This document shows, piece after piece, positions 32,333 to 41,226 of a stretch of DNA of 41,235 nucleotides. A program made the translations under genes and the position numbers. The stretch's first letter is position 1, and every line of letters starts with the position of its first letter. A model generated the notes under the pieces. It searched no databases and was not told the DNA's origin. It saw only the letters and a program-made list of their open reading frames with translations. Where the stretch lies: positions 1-41,235 of the forward strand of contig JBJTDR010000064.1 in the NCBI GenBank assembly GCA_046092445.1. The letters are read 5' to 3'. The DNA is from CAIUPE01 sp046092445 (GTDB lineage Bacteria; Pseudomonadota; Alphaproteobacteria; Rhizobiales; Beijerinckiaceae).

Positions 32333-32929
32333 TCAGATAATTGACGCAAACGCGTCAAAGTCGGGTTTCGGCGACCGCGGAAACAGATCCCTGCTCGCAT
32401 CGCCATAACCAATATTACATAAAAAATTCGATTTGATCCGACCGCCCGGGAAAAATGCCGCATCGACGCCCGCCTGATCAAAACCGGACATCGGCCCGCA
32501 ATCAAGCCCGAGCATCCGCGCCGCGAGCATCAGATAAGCGCCCTGCAATGTCGAATTTCGGAAGGCGGTCGCCTGAATGAGCGCGTCATTCCCGGCAAAC
32601 CAGCTTCGCGCATCGGCATGTGGAAACAGCGTCGGCAATTTATCGATGAAATCGAGATCATACGCGATGATCGCAGTCACAGGCGCTGCCATCGTTTTCT
32701 CGACATTGCCCCCGCCGAGAAACGGCTTCAACCGCGCTTTCGCCTCGGCTGATTTCACGAAAACGATCCGCGCGGGCAAGCAATTGGCCGATGTCGGCCC
32801 CATTTTCATGAGGTCTGAAATAGCCTTCAAGTGCGCGTCAGACACGGGCTTGTTGAGCCACGCATTAAAGGTCCGCGCCTCGGTAAAAACCTGCCGCAAC
32901 GCTTTATCGTCGAGTGGTTCGCCAGTCAT
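32333..32929 (-). CDS. nitroreductase-family protein, malonic semialdehyde reductase (RutE/HadB) type
   Basis: This 198-residue FMN-dependent oxidoreductase has TFNAWLNKPVSDAHLKAISD, MGPTSANCLPARIVFVKS (FMN-binding start) and the C-terminal SNFLCNIGYGDAS. These match the subfamily that includes RutE, which reduces malonic semialdehyde in pyrimidine breakdown. No other rut genes are visible here, so the physiological substrate may differ; annotating it as RutE rests on family resemblance alone. It is encoded between the NifU-like gene (24 bases upstream) and tsaB (14 bases downstream), an order found in several rhizobia. Confidence 0.88.
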   Translation of the reverse strand: MTGEPLDDKALRQVFTEARTFNAWLNKPVSDAHLKAISDLMKMGPTSANCLPARIVFVKSAEAKARLKPFLGGGNVEKTMAAPVTAIIAYDLDFIDKLPTLFPHADARSWFAGNDALIQATAFRNSTLQGAYLMLAARMLGLDCGPMSGFDQAGVDAAFFPGGRIKSNFLCNIGYGDASRDLFPRSPKPDFDAFASII

Positions 32930-32953
32930 CGAATTCTGCCTTCCGCTTGGTCG

Positions 32954-33514
32954 TCAGACAGCATGAACTTCTCTGACGTCGGGAAGGAAATGCTTCAGCA
33001 GGTTCTGGATGCCGTGCTTCAGCGTTGCCGTTGACGACGGACAGCCTGAGCAGGAGCCCTTCATCGTCAGATAGACAATCCCGTCACGAAATCCCTTGAA
33101 CGTAATGTCGCCGCCATCGCCAGCAACCGCCGGGCGAATCCGCGTTTCGAGCAATTCCTTGATCGTCTCAACCGTTTCAGCGTCCGCCGGATCAAAAAAT
33201 TCGTCTTCAGGATCGGCCAGGACAGCCGCAGCATCATTCAGCAATGGCTCGCCACTCAGAAAATGTTCCATAATCGCGCCGAGCACAGCCGGCTTCAAAT
33301 GCTGCCATTCTCCGTCCGATTTCGTCACCGAGACGAAATCACTCCCGAAAAACACACCATTGACGCCTTGCACATCAAACAGGCGTCGCGCCAGAGGCGA
33401 GCGCGCCGCCATCTCCGGGTCACGGATATCAAGCGTTCCCCCGGGCATCACATCTCGGCCGGGAATGAACTTCAAAGTTGAAGGATTTGGTGTCGCTTCA
33501 GTCTGGATAAACAT
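32954..33514 (-). CDS. NifU-family Fe-S scaffold/carrier protein (Nfu type)
   Basis: This 186-residue protein delivers [4Fe-4S] clusters to target enzymes. The N-terminal Nfu domain starts MFIQTEATPNPSTLKFIPG and contains VQGVNGVFFGSDFVSV. The C-terminal NifU domain has RPAVAGDGGDITFKG and the cluster-binding CSGC (C155 and C158). This two-domain layout is the alphaproteobacterial and mitochondrial NFU1 type, unlike E. coli NfuA, which has a degenerate A-type domain. GAGGAGAGG lies 5-13 bases before the ATG. It heads the long minus-strand operon-like run. A possible promoter (TTAAAC, 17 nt, TATATG) lies about 80-110 bases upstream, but it is weak. Confidence 0.94.
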   Translation of the reverse strand: MFIQTEATPNPSTLKFIPGRDVMPGGTLDIRDPEMAARSPLARRLFDVQGVNGVFFGSDFVSVTKSDGEWQHLKPAVLGAIMEHFLSGEPLLNDAAAVLADPEDEFFDPADAETVETIKELLETRIRPAVAGDGGDITFKGFRDGIVYLTMKGSCSGCPSSTATLKHGIQNLLKHFLPDVREVHAV

Positions 33515-33672
33515 TCTACCTCTCCTCGCCGGTTCAAGGCCGGCAGGTCTTGGCCAATCGCGTCGAAATGACGCCTCGTCTTCATATAAACCCGAATGCC
33601 CGCAAGTTTAAGGAGAAACTTCTCAGGGCACAGAAAATTCTTTCAAATCAGGTTACGATCCAAATCCGCGTT

Positions 33673-34887
33673 TCAGATCACATTCCGCTCAAGCAGCGGA
33701 CGGTTTTCTACAACCCGCTCAAATCCGAGATCGGTTAGATCAAGCGACCTATACCCGCCATGAACGATCATCTCTGCAATCCCCCGCCCGACAGCCGGGC
33801 TTTGCTGCAATCCGTGGCCGGAAAACCCGTTCGCCAGATAGAAATTCCGCAAATCCCCCGCCGGTCCGATGATCGCGTTATGGTCCAGCGCGCACATATC
33901 GTAATGCCCCGCCCATGCACGCCCCGGCTTGATCGCTTCAAACGCTGGGATCCGGTGCGCGAGAATGGGCCAGTACAATTCCTCGAGCAGCTTCCATTCC
34001 ACCTCAAACGAATCTGAATCGGGATCCTCCTCGCCCGGCGAACCACCACATAGATAGAGCTGCCCGTCCGGCCCCGGCCCACCTTCCGGTCTGCACCACG
34101 TCCCGCTCGTATCAATAATCAACGGCACGCGCCCGAGCGGCGTCTTGCACGTAAAGCTGAATACGCAACGTTTTTTCGAATGCACCGGAATATCGATCCC
34201 CGCCGCCGCCGCGAGTTGTCGTCCGCCCGACGCGCCGGACGCATTCACCAGCGCGCCGCACGCGATCCGCGTTCCGTCGTCGAGAATAACCGCTTCGACC
34301 TTCCCGCCCGACCGCTCGACACCCGTCACCGTGCCCTGCACATAGACAACCCCGAGGCTCCGCGCCTTTTTGCGGAACGCCTGCATCAATCCCCAGCCGT
34401 CAAACCACCCTTCGCCCGAACGCCCCCAGCAGGCCGCTGCAATCTCGTCCAGATTGAAATAGGGAAACTGCTTTTGCAAAGCATCCGGCTCGAGAAACAC
34501 AATCTCCGCGCCCTCCGCCGTCTGAAGCGCCTGATTTTCCTGCAAAACCGTCCGTCCCGCCTCGGTCCCGAGATAGAGATAGCCATATTCGGTAAAATGC
34601 AGGTCCGGCTGATCATCCCCCACCGCAAGCCGCTCGCCGATACTCTTGATAAACTCCAACCCGAACATGGAAATCCGGATATTCACGGCGGATGAAAATT
34701 GCTGCCGGATCGACGCCGCCGACAAGGCCGACGCCGAAAACTGGTAGGTCGGGTCCTTCTCCACCACCACAATCGTCCCCGAAAAATCAGGGCTGGACGC
34801 CAAATGATACGCAACCGACGACCCGATCGCCGCCCCGCCTGCAATCACAACATCCGCGGAATACGGCATCTCAAAAACATCACTCAT
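33673..34887 (-). CDS. FAD-dependent oxidoreductase, DAO (glycine/sarcosine oxidase-like) family
   Basis: This 404-residue flavoenzyme has an N-terminal dinucleotide-binding motif VVIAGGAAIGSSVAYHLA (13-30) followed by VVEKDPTY. Later come ASGASGGRQLAAAAGIDIPV and the C-terminal AGHYDMCALDHNAIIGP and ANGFSGHGLQQSPAVG, all typical of the D-amino acid oxidase/sarcosine oxidase superfamily. The start at 34887 is chosen because GGAAGAG lies 4 nt upstream and the homology begins here; a longer frame from 34974 would run into the enoyl-CoA hydratase gene. It follows that gene by 13 bases and is probably co-transcribed with it. The substrate, an amine or amino acid, is not evident. Confidence 0.9.
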   Translation of the reverse strand: MSDVFEMPYSADVVIAGGAAIGSSVAYHLASSPDFSGTIVVVEKDPTYQFSASALSAASIRQQFSSAVNIRISMFGLEFIKSIGERLAVGDDQPDLHFTEYGYLYLGTEAGRTVLQENQALQTAEGAEIVFLEPDALQKQFPYFNLDEIAAACWGRSGEGWFDGWGLMQAFRKKARSLGVVYVQGTVTGVERSGGKVEAVILDDGTRIACGALVNASGASGGRQLAAAAGIDIPVHSKKRCVFSFTCKTPLGRVPLIIDTSGTWCRPEGGPGPDGQLYLCGGSPGEEDPDSDSFEVEWKLLEELYWPILAHRIPAFEAIKPGRAWAGHYDMCALDHNAIIGPAGDLRNFYLANGFSGHGLQQSPAVGRGIAEMIVHGGYRSLDLTDLGFERVVENRPLLERNVI

Positions 34888-34900
34888 CAAACTCTTCCAT

Positions 34901-35680
34901 TCAGCGGTTCTTGAAGGCGGCTGGCCGCTTCTCGAGAAAGGCCGCCATGCCTTCCTTCTGGTCTTCGGTCGCAAACATCGATTGAAACGCCCGCCGCTCG
35001 AAACGCACGCCTTCGGCTTGCGTCGTCTCGAACGCCCGATTGATCGCTTCCTTCGTCAACATCACGCTCGTGAGCGAGTAAGACGCGATTGTCGCCGCGG
35101 TCTTCATCGCATCCTCCAGCAAATCAGCCACCGGCACAATCCGCGCGACAAGCCCCGACCGTTCCGCTTCCTGCGCGTCCATCATCCGGCCCGTCAGGCA
35201 CATTTCCATCGCCTTCGCCTTGCCGACCGCGCGTGTCAGGCGTTGCGTACCGCCTGCTCCGGGCATGATCCCGAGCCTGACTTCCGGCTGCCCGAATTTC
35301 GCCGTGTCTGACGCGATGATCATATCGCACATCATTGCAAACTCGCACCCGCCACCCAGCGCAAACCCGGAAACCGCCGCAATCAGCGGCTTCCGCCGTG
35401 CTGCAACCCGATCCCACGCGGAGATAAAATCATCCAGATAGGAACTCGGATAGGTCAGGCTCTGCATCTCGCGGACATCGGCCCCCGCAGCGAACGCCTT
35501 CTCGGACCCCGTGATCACAATCGCGCCGATCGTCTCGTCCGCCTCGAATGCGTCAAGCGCCTGATTGACCTCGCGGATCACCGTTGAATTCACCGCATTC
35601 AGCACGTCCGGGCGGTTGAACGTAATCAGCCCCACCTTGCCGCGAATTTCCGATTTGATCGTCTCATAGGTCATGGCCAA
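34901..35680 (-). CDS. enoyl-CoA hydratase (crotonase family)
   Basis: This 259-residue protein hydrates trans-2-enoyl-CoA in fatty-acid oxidation. The two catalytic glutamates of rat crotonase are matched by E113 in ALGGGCEFAMMCD and E133 in FGQPEVRLGIMPGAGGTQRL, with the correct 20-residue spacing. The oxyanion-hole segments AFAAGADVREM and SGFALGGG are also intact. Close resemblance to the mitochondrial short-chain enzyme makes this call firm. In rhizobia this gene (often fadB1) lies between rpsT and mutM near the origin. Here mutM is upstream as expected, but downstream is a flavoenzyme gene instead of rpsT. Confidence 0.95.
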   Translation of the reverse strand: MAMTYETIKSEIRGKVGLITFNRPDVLNAVNSTVIREVNQALDAFEADETIGAIVITGSEKAFAAGADVREMQSLTYPSSYLDDFISAWDRVAARRKPLIAAVSGFALGGGCEFAMMCDMIIASDTAKFGQPEVRLGIMPGAGGTQRLTRAVGKAKAMEMCLTGRMMDAQEAERSGLVARIVPVADLLEDAMKTAATIASYSLTSVMLTKEAINRAFETTQAEGVRFERRAFQSMFATEDQKEGMAAFLEKRPAAFKNR

Positions 35681-35745
35681 TCCCTTCGCCGTTCCACTCT
35701 TAAAAACTGCTACCCCTAAGCGGCCCGATCATCAATCGGCGCGCG

Positions 35746-36627
35746 TCATTTCTGGCATGCCGCACAATAAAAACTCGACCGTCCCGACTGCACGATGCGC
35801 TTGATCACGCCGCCACACCCCGGCGTCGGACACGCCTCACCCTCCCGGTCATAAACCCGGAACCGGTGCTGGAAATACCCGAGCGACCCATTCGTTTGCG
35901 CATAATCGCGCAAAGTCGAACCACCCGCCGCCACCGCCTCGTTCAGCACATCGCGGATCGCAAAGGCCAGCCGCTCCGACCTTCCCGTCCCTTTGCCCGC
36001 TTTCGTCGCAATCGTGCCAGCGAGCCGATCCGGCGAGAGACCCGCCCGATGCAACGCCTCGCACACATAAATATTGCCCAGTCCTGCCACGAGACGCTGA
36101 TCGAGCAACGCAGCCTTCAGCGGCGTCTTCTTGCCAGCATACAATCCGGCGAGCACATCGCCATCGAGCGCATTGCCGAGCGGCTCGATCCCCATCAACC
36201 GGAAATGGCGGCTCTGCTCAAGCCCGTCCCGCGCGACAATGTCCATCGAACCGAACCGCCGCGGATCATTATACGTTACCACCGTCCCGTTCGAGAGATG
36301 GAACACCACATGGTCATGCGTCATTATCCCATCGGGTTTGAAATGGAAGTCGCCCGGCGCCGTCACACGCTCCGCTTCCGTCACCGTAAACCGGCCGCTC
36401 ATCCCCAGATGCATGATCAGTGCTTCACCTGAAGACAAATCCGCGATCAGAAACTTCGCCCGCCGCCCCAATCCTAGGATAGCCTGCCCTTCGAGCCGCT
36501 CGACAAACCTGTCCGGAAACGGAAATCGCAAGTCTTTCCGCCTTTGCTCGACGCGGATAAAGCGTGCGCCGGTCATCGCAGGTTCAAGCCCGCGACGCAC
36601 TGTTTCGACCTCGGGAAGCTCCGGCAT
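35746..36627 (-). CDS. mutM: formamidopyrimidine-DNA glycosylase (Fpg)
   Basis: MutM removes 8-oxoguanine and Fapy lesions from DNA and cuts the abasic site. The 293-residue product starts MPELPEVETVRRGLEPAM, with the catalytic Pro after Met and the conserved Glu. It has the LIMHLGMSGRF strand, AGLGNIYVCEALHRAGLSP, and the C-terminal C4 zinc finger (CPTPGC...YCAAC). All key features are intact. It diverges from ubiE with 96 bases between start codons and precedes the enoyl-CoA hydratase gene by 65 bases. Confidence 0.97.
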   Translation of the reverse strand: MPELPEVETVRRGLEPAMTGARFIRVEQRRKDLRFPFPDRFVERLEGQAILGLGRRAKFLIADLSSGEALIMHLGMSGRFTVTEAERVTAPGDFHFKPDGIMTHDHVVFHLSNGTVVTYNDPRRFGSMDIVARDGLEQSRHFRLMGIEPLGNALDGDVLAGLYAGKKTPLKAALLDQRLVAGLGNIYVCEALHRAGLSPDRLAGTIATKAGKGTGRSERLAFAIRDVLNEAVAAGGSTLRDYAQTNGSLGYFQHRFRVYDREGEACPTPGCGGVIKRIVQSGRSSFYCAACQK

Positions 36628-36723
36628 CCGCGTCTCCTCAATTCTCCCCCGAGCACATAGCGTCTTGACGCGCCACGCGCTATGGTCTTGACCGTTATCG
36701 AAACATGAAACGGAAAGACCCGC

Positions 36724-37506
36724 GTGAACGCAGAACAGACCACGAGCGACCGGCAGGACAGTTCAGACGAAACCCATTTCGGTTTCGCCTCGATCCCGCT
36801 CGGCGGGAAGCAGGCCCTCGTCGATGACGTGTTCCACAAGGTCGCCTCGCGCTACGACCTGATGAACGATCTCATGTCGGTTGGCCTGCACCGCGTCTGG
36901 AAAAACGCCCTCGTCTCCACGCTCCGGCCCGGCAAGACCCGTCCGTTCAGGCTCCTCGACGTTGCTGGCGGCACCGGTGACATCGCCTTCCGCGTCATGG
37001 AGGCATCAGGTCCCCGCGCCAGCGCCACCGTGCTCGACATTAACGGCGAAATGCTCTCCGTCGGCCGCGACCGCACCCCGCCCGCCTTCAAGGACCGCAT
37101 CGAATTCATCCGGGCCAATGCCGAGAGCCTGCCCTTGCCCGACAAGACCTTCGACGCCTACACCATCGCCTTCGGCATCCGCAATGTCCCCCGCATGGAC
37201 CTCGCATTGTCGGAAGCCTATCGCGTGCTCAAGCGCGGCGGGCGTTTCCTCTGCCTCGAATTTTCGGCCGTCGATGTCCCGGGCTTCGATGCGATCTATG
37301 ATGCCTTCTCCTTCAAACTCATTCCGGAGATGGGCCGCCTCGTCACCGGCGATGCCAAGCCCTACCGCTACCTCGTCGAATCGATCCGCCGTTTCCCGAC
37401 GCCCGCCGCCTTCTCCGGCATGATCGGCGATGCAGGCTTTGGCCGCGTCACCTCGCGCGCTATGTCGGGCGGCATCGTCCGGCTTCACTCCGGCTGGAAA
37501 GTATAG
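36724..37506 (+). CDS. ubiE: ubiquinone/menaquinone biosynthesis C-methyltransferase UbiE
   Basis: UbiE C-methylates the quinone ring using SAM. The 260-residue product has the family opening HFGFASIPLGGKQALVDDVF then VASRYDLMNDLMSVGLHRVW. The SAM motif is LLDVAGGTGDIAF, followed by AFGIRNVPRMDLALSEAYRV and the C-terminal GGIVRLHSGWKV. Start: GTGAACGCA at 36724 (GTG codon), preceded by GGAAAG about 8 nt upstream. It is the first gene of the ubiE-ubiB unit, with only eight bases before ubiB. Confidence 0.97.
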   Translation: MNAEQTTSDRQDSSDETHFGFASIPLGGKQALVDDVFHKVASRYDLMNDLMSVGLHRVWKNALVSTLRPGKTRPFRLLDVAGGTGDIAFRVMEASGPRASATVLDINGEMLSVGRDRTPPAFKDRIEFIRANAESLPLPDKTFDAYTIAFGIRNVPRMDLALSEAYRVLKRGGRFLCLEFSAVDVPGFDAIYDAFSFKLIPEMGRLVTGDAKPYRYLVESIRRFPTPAAFSGMIGDAGFGRVTSRAMSGGIVRLHSGWKV

Positions 37507-37514
37507 GTCCGCCC

Positions 37515-39080
37515 GTGGTCGCCATTGCCCCCTTCCAGCTTCTCCGCCTTGCCCGCGTCGGCTTCGTCCTCGCCCGCGAAGGCGCCTTCGCGCTCGTCGA
37601 CCCGAACGAAACACCCCCTGCCGTCCGCGCCTTGATCCGCATTGCCCGCCTCGTCGAACGCCGCGGCTCGGCCGACAGCGCCGAGCGCCTCGTCACCGCG
37701 CTCACCCGCCTCGGCCCGTCCTACATCAAACTCGGCCAATTCATGGCTACCCGCCCCGACGTCGTCGGCGTCCGCGTCGCCCGCGACCTCGAACGCCTGC
37801 AAGACCGCATCCCGCCTTTCGCCCAGTCGGACGCGATCCACGCGATAGAGGCCGCGTTCGGCAAGCCGCTCAATCAGGTTTTTGCCGAATTCAGCCAGCC
37901 TATCGCCGCCGCCTCCATCGCGCAGGTGCATCGCGCCACCACCTTGCAGGGCGAGACCGTGGCGGTCAAAGTCCTGCGCCCCAATGTCCGCTATCGCTTC
38001 CGCCGCGATCTCGGCGCGATGGCCTATGCCGCGGCCCTGCTCGAATCGCTCTCCGCCGAGGCCCGCCGCCTGAAATTCGTCGATGTCGTCGAAACGCTCT
38101 CGCGCTCCGTGACCATGGAGATGGATCTCCGTCTCGAAGCCGCCGCTTTGTCCGAAATGGCGGAAAATACCCGCGACGATCCCGATTTCCGCGTTCCCAC
38201 CGTCAATTGGGATTTGACCGCGCGTGAAGTGCTCACCATGGAATGGATCGACGGCACCCCGCTGCACGACATCGATACCATCGTCGCCAAAGGCCATGAC
38301 CGCATCGCCCTTGGTCGCACCATCATCCGGTCATTCCTGCGCCAAGCCCTGCGCGACGGCTTTTTCCACGCCGATATGCACCCCGGCAATCTGTTCATCG
38401 ACGAAAATAGCCGCCTCTGCGCCGTCGATTTCGGCATAATGGGCCGCCTCGGCCTCAAGGAACGCCGCTTCCTCGCGGAAATTCTGCTCGGCTTTATCAC
38501 CCGCAATTACCGCCGCGTCGCCGAAGTCCATTTCGAAGCAGGTTATGTCCCCGTCCGCCATTCGGTCGATGATTTCGCCCAGGCCATCCGCGCCATTGGC
38601 GAGCCGATCCACCAGCGCTCGGCCGACCAGATTTCCATGGCCAAACTCCTCACCCTCCTCTTCGAAGTCACCGGCCTGTTCGATATGCGCACCCGCACCG
38701 AACTCGTCATGCTCCAGAAAACCATGGTCGTGGTTGAAGGCGTCAGCCGCGCGCTTGATCCCCATCTCAATATGTGGACGACGGCGGAACCCGTAGTACG
38801 CGAATGGATCGAGAAAAACCTCGGCCCCGTCGGTCGCATTCAGGATCTCGGCCGCAACGCCGCCTCCTTCGCCAGCATGCTCGCGCACCTGCCGACCATC
38901 GCCTCGCGCGCCGAAACACTCGGCGCCCGCATCGAGGAAGCCGCCGACAAAGGCTTCCCGCTCGACGAACGCTCCATCGCCGCCATCGGCCGTGCCGAAG
39001 CCAGACGTGCACGCTGGGGCAACCTCGCTTTATGGATCATGGCCATCACCCTGGTCCTCGTCGCAGCCGGCCTCATCTGA
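37515..39080 (+). CDS. ubiB: ubiquinone biosynthesis atypical kinase/ATPase UbiB
   Basis: UbiB is a membrane-associated ADCK/COQ8-type protein needed for ubiquinone synthesis. The 521-residue product begins at a GTG and has the characteristic KxGQ motif (SYIKLGQFMATRPD, 69-82), VAVKVLRPNVR with the ATP-site lysine, GFFHADMHPGNLF (catalytic-loop-like) and CAVDFGIMGRL (metal-binding). A hydrophobic C-terminal segment (ALWIMAITLVLVAAGLI) anchors it. It follows ubiE by eight bases. In rhizobia coaBC usually comes next; here about 1.15 kb is inserted between them. Confidence 0.97.
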   Translation: MVAIAPFQLLRLARVGFVLAREGAFALVDPNETPPAVRALIRIARLVERRGSADSAERLVTALTRLGPSYIKLGQFMATRPDVVGVRVARDLERLQDRIPPFAQSDAIHAIEAAFGKPLNQVFAEFSQPIAAASIAQVHRATTLQGETVAVKVLRPNVRYRFRRDLGAMAYAAALLESLSAEARRLKFVDVVETLSRSVTMEMDLRLEAAALSEMAENTRDDPDFRVPTVNWDLTAREVLTMEWIDGTPLHDIDTIVAKGHDRIALGRTIIRSFLRQALRDGFFHADMHPGNLFIDENSRLCAVDFGIMGRLGLKERRFLAEILLGFITRNYRRVAEVHFEAGYVPVRHSVDDFAQAIRAIGEPIHQRSADQISMAKLLTLLFEVTGLFDMRTRTELVMLQKTMVVVEGVSRALDPHLNMWTTAEPVVREWIEKNLGPVGRIQDLGRNAASFASMLAHLPTIASRAETLGARIEEAADKGFPLDERSIAAIGRAEARRARWGNLALWIMAITLVLVAAGLI

Positions 39081-39397
39081 GCGCCGCGCCGGCTCGAAAC
39101 CTGTCCTTTAGGACAGTTACCCGCTAATGAAATTCGCATTCATGCCAATGCTGTGCTCGGCCTGACAGAGGTCAATCCGGCATTGGTGGACGCCGTTCGA
39201 CAAATCTGTCCAGAACGGTTAAAAGGGTCTCTCGGCAGGCCGAGTATCTTGTCAGATCAACGTGGTTTTTCCGCAACTGACGACCCGCTCGTTGACGCAG
39301 CCGCGTTGGTCGGCATAAATTGGACAGGCGCTGCGCTTTGACTCGATGGCAGCGCAGGCGGAAATTAAGGTAATCAGAGCACCCGCGGAGGATGAGC
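39081..39397. other. intergenic stretch without a supported gene; contains a 14-nt-arm palindrome near ubiB
   Basis: This 317-base region separates ubiB from the SRPBCC-like gene. A symmetric element CTGTCCTTTAGGACAG (39101-39116, 7-base arms around TT) lies 20 bases after the ubiB stop. It has no following T-run, so it is an operator candidate or a weak hairpin. Further CTGTCC/GGACAG words occur near 39206 and 39329. A 62-codon frame from a GTG at 39153 lacks a ribosome site and recognisable content. I see no RNA gene here. Confidence 0.5.
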
Positions 39398-40018
39398 ATG
39401 GCAGGATCTGAAAAATCGGGAGCCTTTTCCAGCTCCGAGTCGAATGGGAAAACATTTGCTCTTCCCCATGGGCCTGATGATCTTCCGGCCTCCCGTTCTA
39501 TCGTTCTGTCCTATCGATACACAGTGAACGCGCCTCGGTCGTTCGTCTGGGCCTATCTGATCGAATTGGAGAAGATATATTCTCAAACCTCCCCGGCCCA
39601 TAAGCACTTCCGGGTTGTTGAGGGCGGGCCGATATCGGCTTCTTCCGTAATCGAGTGCGGGGAAGTGGTCGACGGAGAGCATGCGGAGCATGTTTACCAT
39701 GTCAACCGTTATGAACCCGACACTGCCCTGCACTATGTGTCACCGGATAGTGTGACGACAATGCCAGATGGGAAAAAGTTCAAATCCTCCGTGTATTGTT
39801 CTTTCGATCTCACAGACGCCGGAACGACAGGAACGGACCTGACACAAATTGACTTTGCAGTCATCATTGTCCTTCCGAACAGAATGTATCGCTTCTTCGC
39901 AAAACTGATGGGGACCGTCACAACATGGCAACCGCACATCGTCGAAGAGTCGTTGAGTTTTGCAAGGATCGTGGACCGTGCTTTCTTCGATCAGCAGGCG
40001 AGGAACAATCGAAATTGA
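39398..40018 (+). CDS. SRPBCC/START-like domain protein of unknown function
   Basis: The gene encodes 206 residues from the ATG at 39398. GGAGG lies 6 nt upstream of this codon and directly against an earlier in-frame ATG (39392), which decides the start. After a Ser-rich leader, LSYRYTVNAPRSFVWAYLIE looks like the first strand and helix of a SRPBCC ligand-binding fold. Alternating strands follow (SVYCSFDLTDAG, TDLTQIDFAVIIVLPN) and a long C-terminal helix (VEESLSFARIVDRAFFDQQ). Members of this fold bind or convert hydrophobic ligands; no specific function can be given. The gene lies alone between ubiB and coaBC, with lower GC and different codon use than its neighbours, suggesting insertion by transfer. 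Confidence 0.65.
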   Translation: MAGSEKSGAFSSSESNGKTFALPHGPDDLPASRSIVLSYRYTVNAPRSFVWAYLIELEKIYSQTSPAHKHFRVVEGGPISASSVIECGEVVDGEHAEHVYHVNRYEPDTALHYVSPDSVTTMPDGKKFKSSVYCSFDLTDAGTTGTDLTQIDFAVIIVLPNRMYRFFAKLMGTVTTWQPHIVEESLSFARIVDRAFFDQQARNNRN

Positions 40019-40233
40019 CACGCCGGGTAGCAGTTGAAGATTGAAATTGATGACTCCCCGCGCATTGCTCCGTTGCGGGCCGGGGTCCGGAAAGCATGAG
40101 GTCCGAATAATCAAACCGAGGCCCGCGGCATTGGCGACCTGCATCACTTCATCATTCAGTTGCCAAATTTTACGTTCCAATCTGTAGTTTGTATGCTACC
40201 CTGATATTAAATGGATATTGACAAAGGCTTCCC

Positions 40234-41226
40234 ATGTCGGTTGCGGGCAAGCGCATTCTTCTCGTCATCGGTGGCGGTATTGCCGCCTATAAATCCCTTG
40301 AACTGATCCGCGAAATTTCCCGCCGCGGCGGCGCTGTCCGCTGCATTCTCACCAAAGCGGGGGGCGAATTTGTTACGCCGCTTTCGGTCGGCAGCCTCTC
40401 GGGTAACACGGTCTATTCCGATCTCTTTTCCCTCACCGATGAAGCCGCGATGGGCCATATCGAATTGTCCCGTTCCGCCGATGTCGTTGTCGTCGCCCCC
40501 GCCACCGCCGATCTTATGGCGAAGATGGCGCAGGGTCTCGCCAATGACCTCGCCACAACCGCATTGCTGGCCACCGACAAACGCATCCTCATAGCGCCTG
40601 CCATGAATGTCCGCATGTGGGAGCACCCCGCCACACGCCGCAACCTCGCAACCTTGCGTGCCGACGGTATATCAGTCGTCGGGCCCGAAGAAGGCGAGAT
40701 GGCCTGCGGCGAATACGGCTTCGGGCGTATGGCCGAGCCGAAATCCATCGCCGATGCAATCGACGCTTTGCTCGCCCCCGGGCCTGCTTTGCTCGCTTTG
40801 AGCAATAGCACCGCAACCCGCCAAGGCATTGCGTCTGTGGGGCCTCTCGCCGGCAAGTCGGTACTCGTCACCTCTGGCCCGACGCTCGAACCGATTGATC
40901 CGGTCCGTTTCCTGTCGAACCGGTCCTCGGGCAAGCAGGGTCACGCTTTGGCCGCCAGCGCCGCGCAAGTCGGCGCCAGTGTCACCTTGGTCAGCGGCCC
41001 CGTCGCCCTCCCCGATCCTCCGGGCGTCACAACCATCCATGTCGAGACCGCTCAGGAGATGCTCGCAGTGGTCGAGAACGCGCTCCCCGCCGATCTTGCC
41101 ATCTTCTGTGCCGCCGTCGCCGATTGGCGCGTCGCGAGCGAGAGCAGCCAGAAGTTCAAAAAATCCACGGCCGCGCCGCCCCCCCCCCCCCCCCGGACCC
41201 AAAACCCGATAAACCCCCCCAAATAA
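40234..41226 (+). CDS. coaBC: bifunctional phosphopantothenoylcysteine decarboxylase/phosphopantothenate-cysteine ligase (3' end corrupted)
   Basis: CoaBC performs two steps of coenzyme A synthesis. The CoaC half shows GGGIAAYKSLELIR (FMN fold start), GHIELSRSAD with the catalytic histidine, PAMNVRMW and the ACGEYGFGRM lid cysteine. The CoaB half starts near residue 208 (GKSVLVTSGPTLEPIDPVRF) and includes NRSSGKQGHALA and FCAAVADWR. The expected continuation is a KKxxGPPxLxLxENPDIL segment. The visible translation reads KKSTAAPPPPPPRTQNPINP and stops at residue 330 of about 400. A 16-base C-run (41179-41194) and a second C-run explain this as degraded sequence at the contig end. AAAGG lies 6 nt before the ATG. 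Confidence 0.93.
   Translation: MSVAGKRILLVIGGGIAAYKSLELIREISRRGGAVRCILTKAGGEFVTPLSVGSLSGNTVYSDLFSLTDEAAMGHIELSRSADVVVVAPATADLMAKMAQGLANDLATTALLATDKRILIAPAMNVRMWEHPATRRNLATLRADGISVVGPEEGEMACGEYGFGRMAEPKSIADAIDALLAPGPALLALSNSTATRQGIASVGPLAGKSVLVTSGPTLEPIDPVRFLSNRSSGKQGHALAASAAQVGASVTLVSGPVALPDPPGVTTIHVETAQEMLAVVENALPADLAIFCAAVADWRVASESSQKFKKSTAAPPPPPPRTQNPINPPK

Noticed and set aside
39153..39341. A 62-codon frame starting at GTG between ubiB and the SRPBCC-like gene
   Set aside because: No ribosome-binding site, no recognisable motif and low-complexity composition; probably chance.
39740..40180. A 146-codon minus-strand frame overlapping the SRPBCC-like gene and the gap before coaBC
   Set aside because: Most of it is antisense to a better-supported gene with a good Shine-Dalgarno. 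The non-overlapping part looks somewhat protein-like, but I recognise no family.
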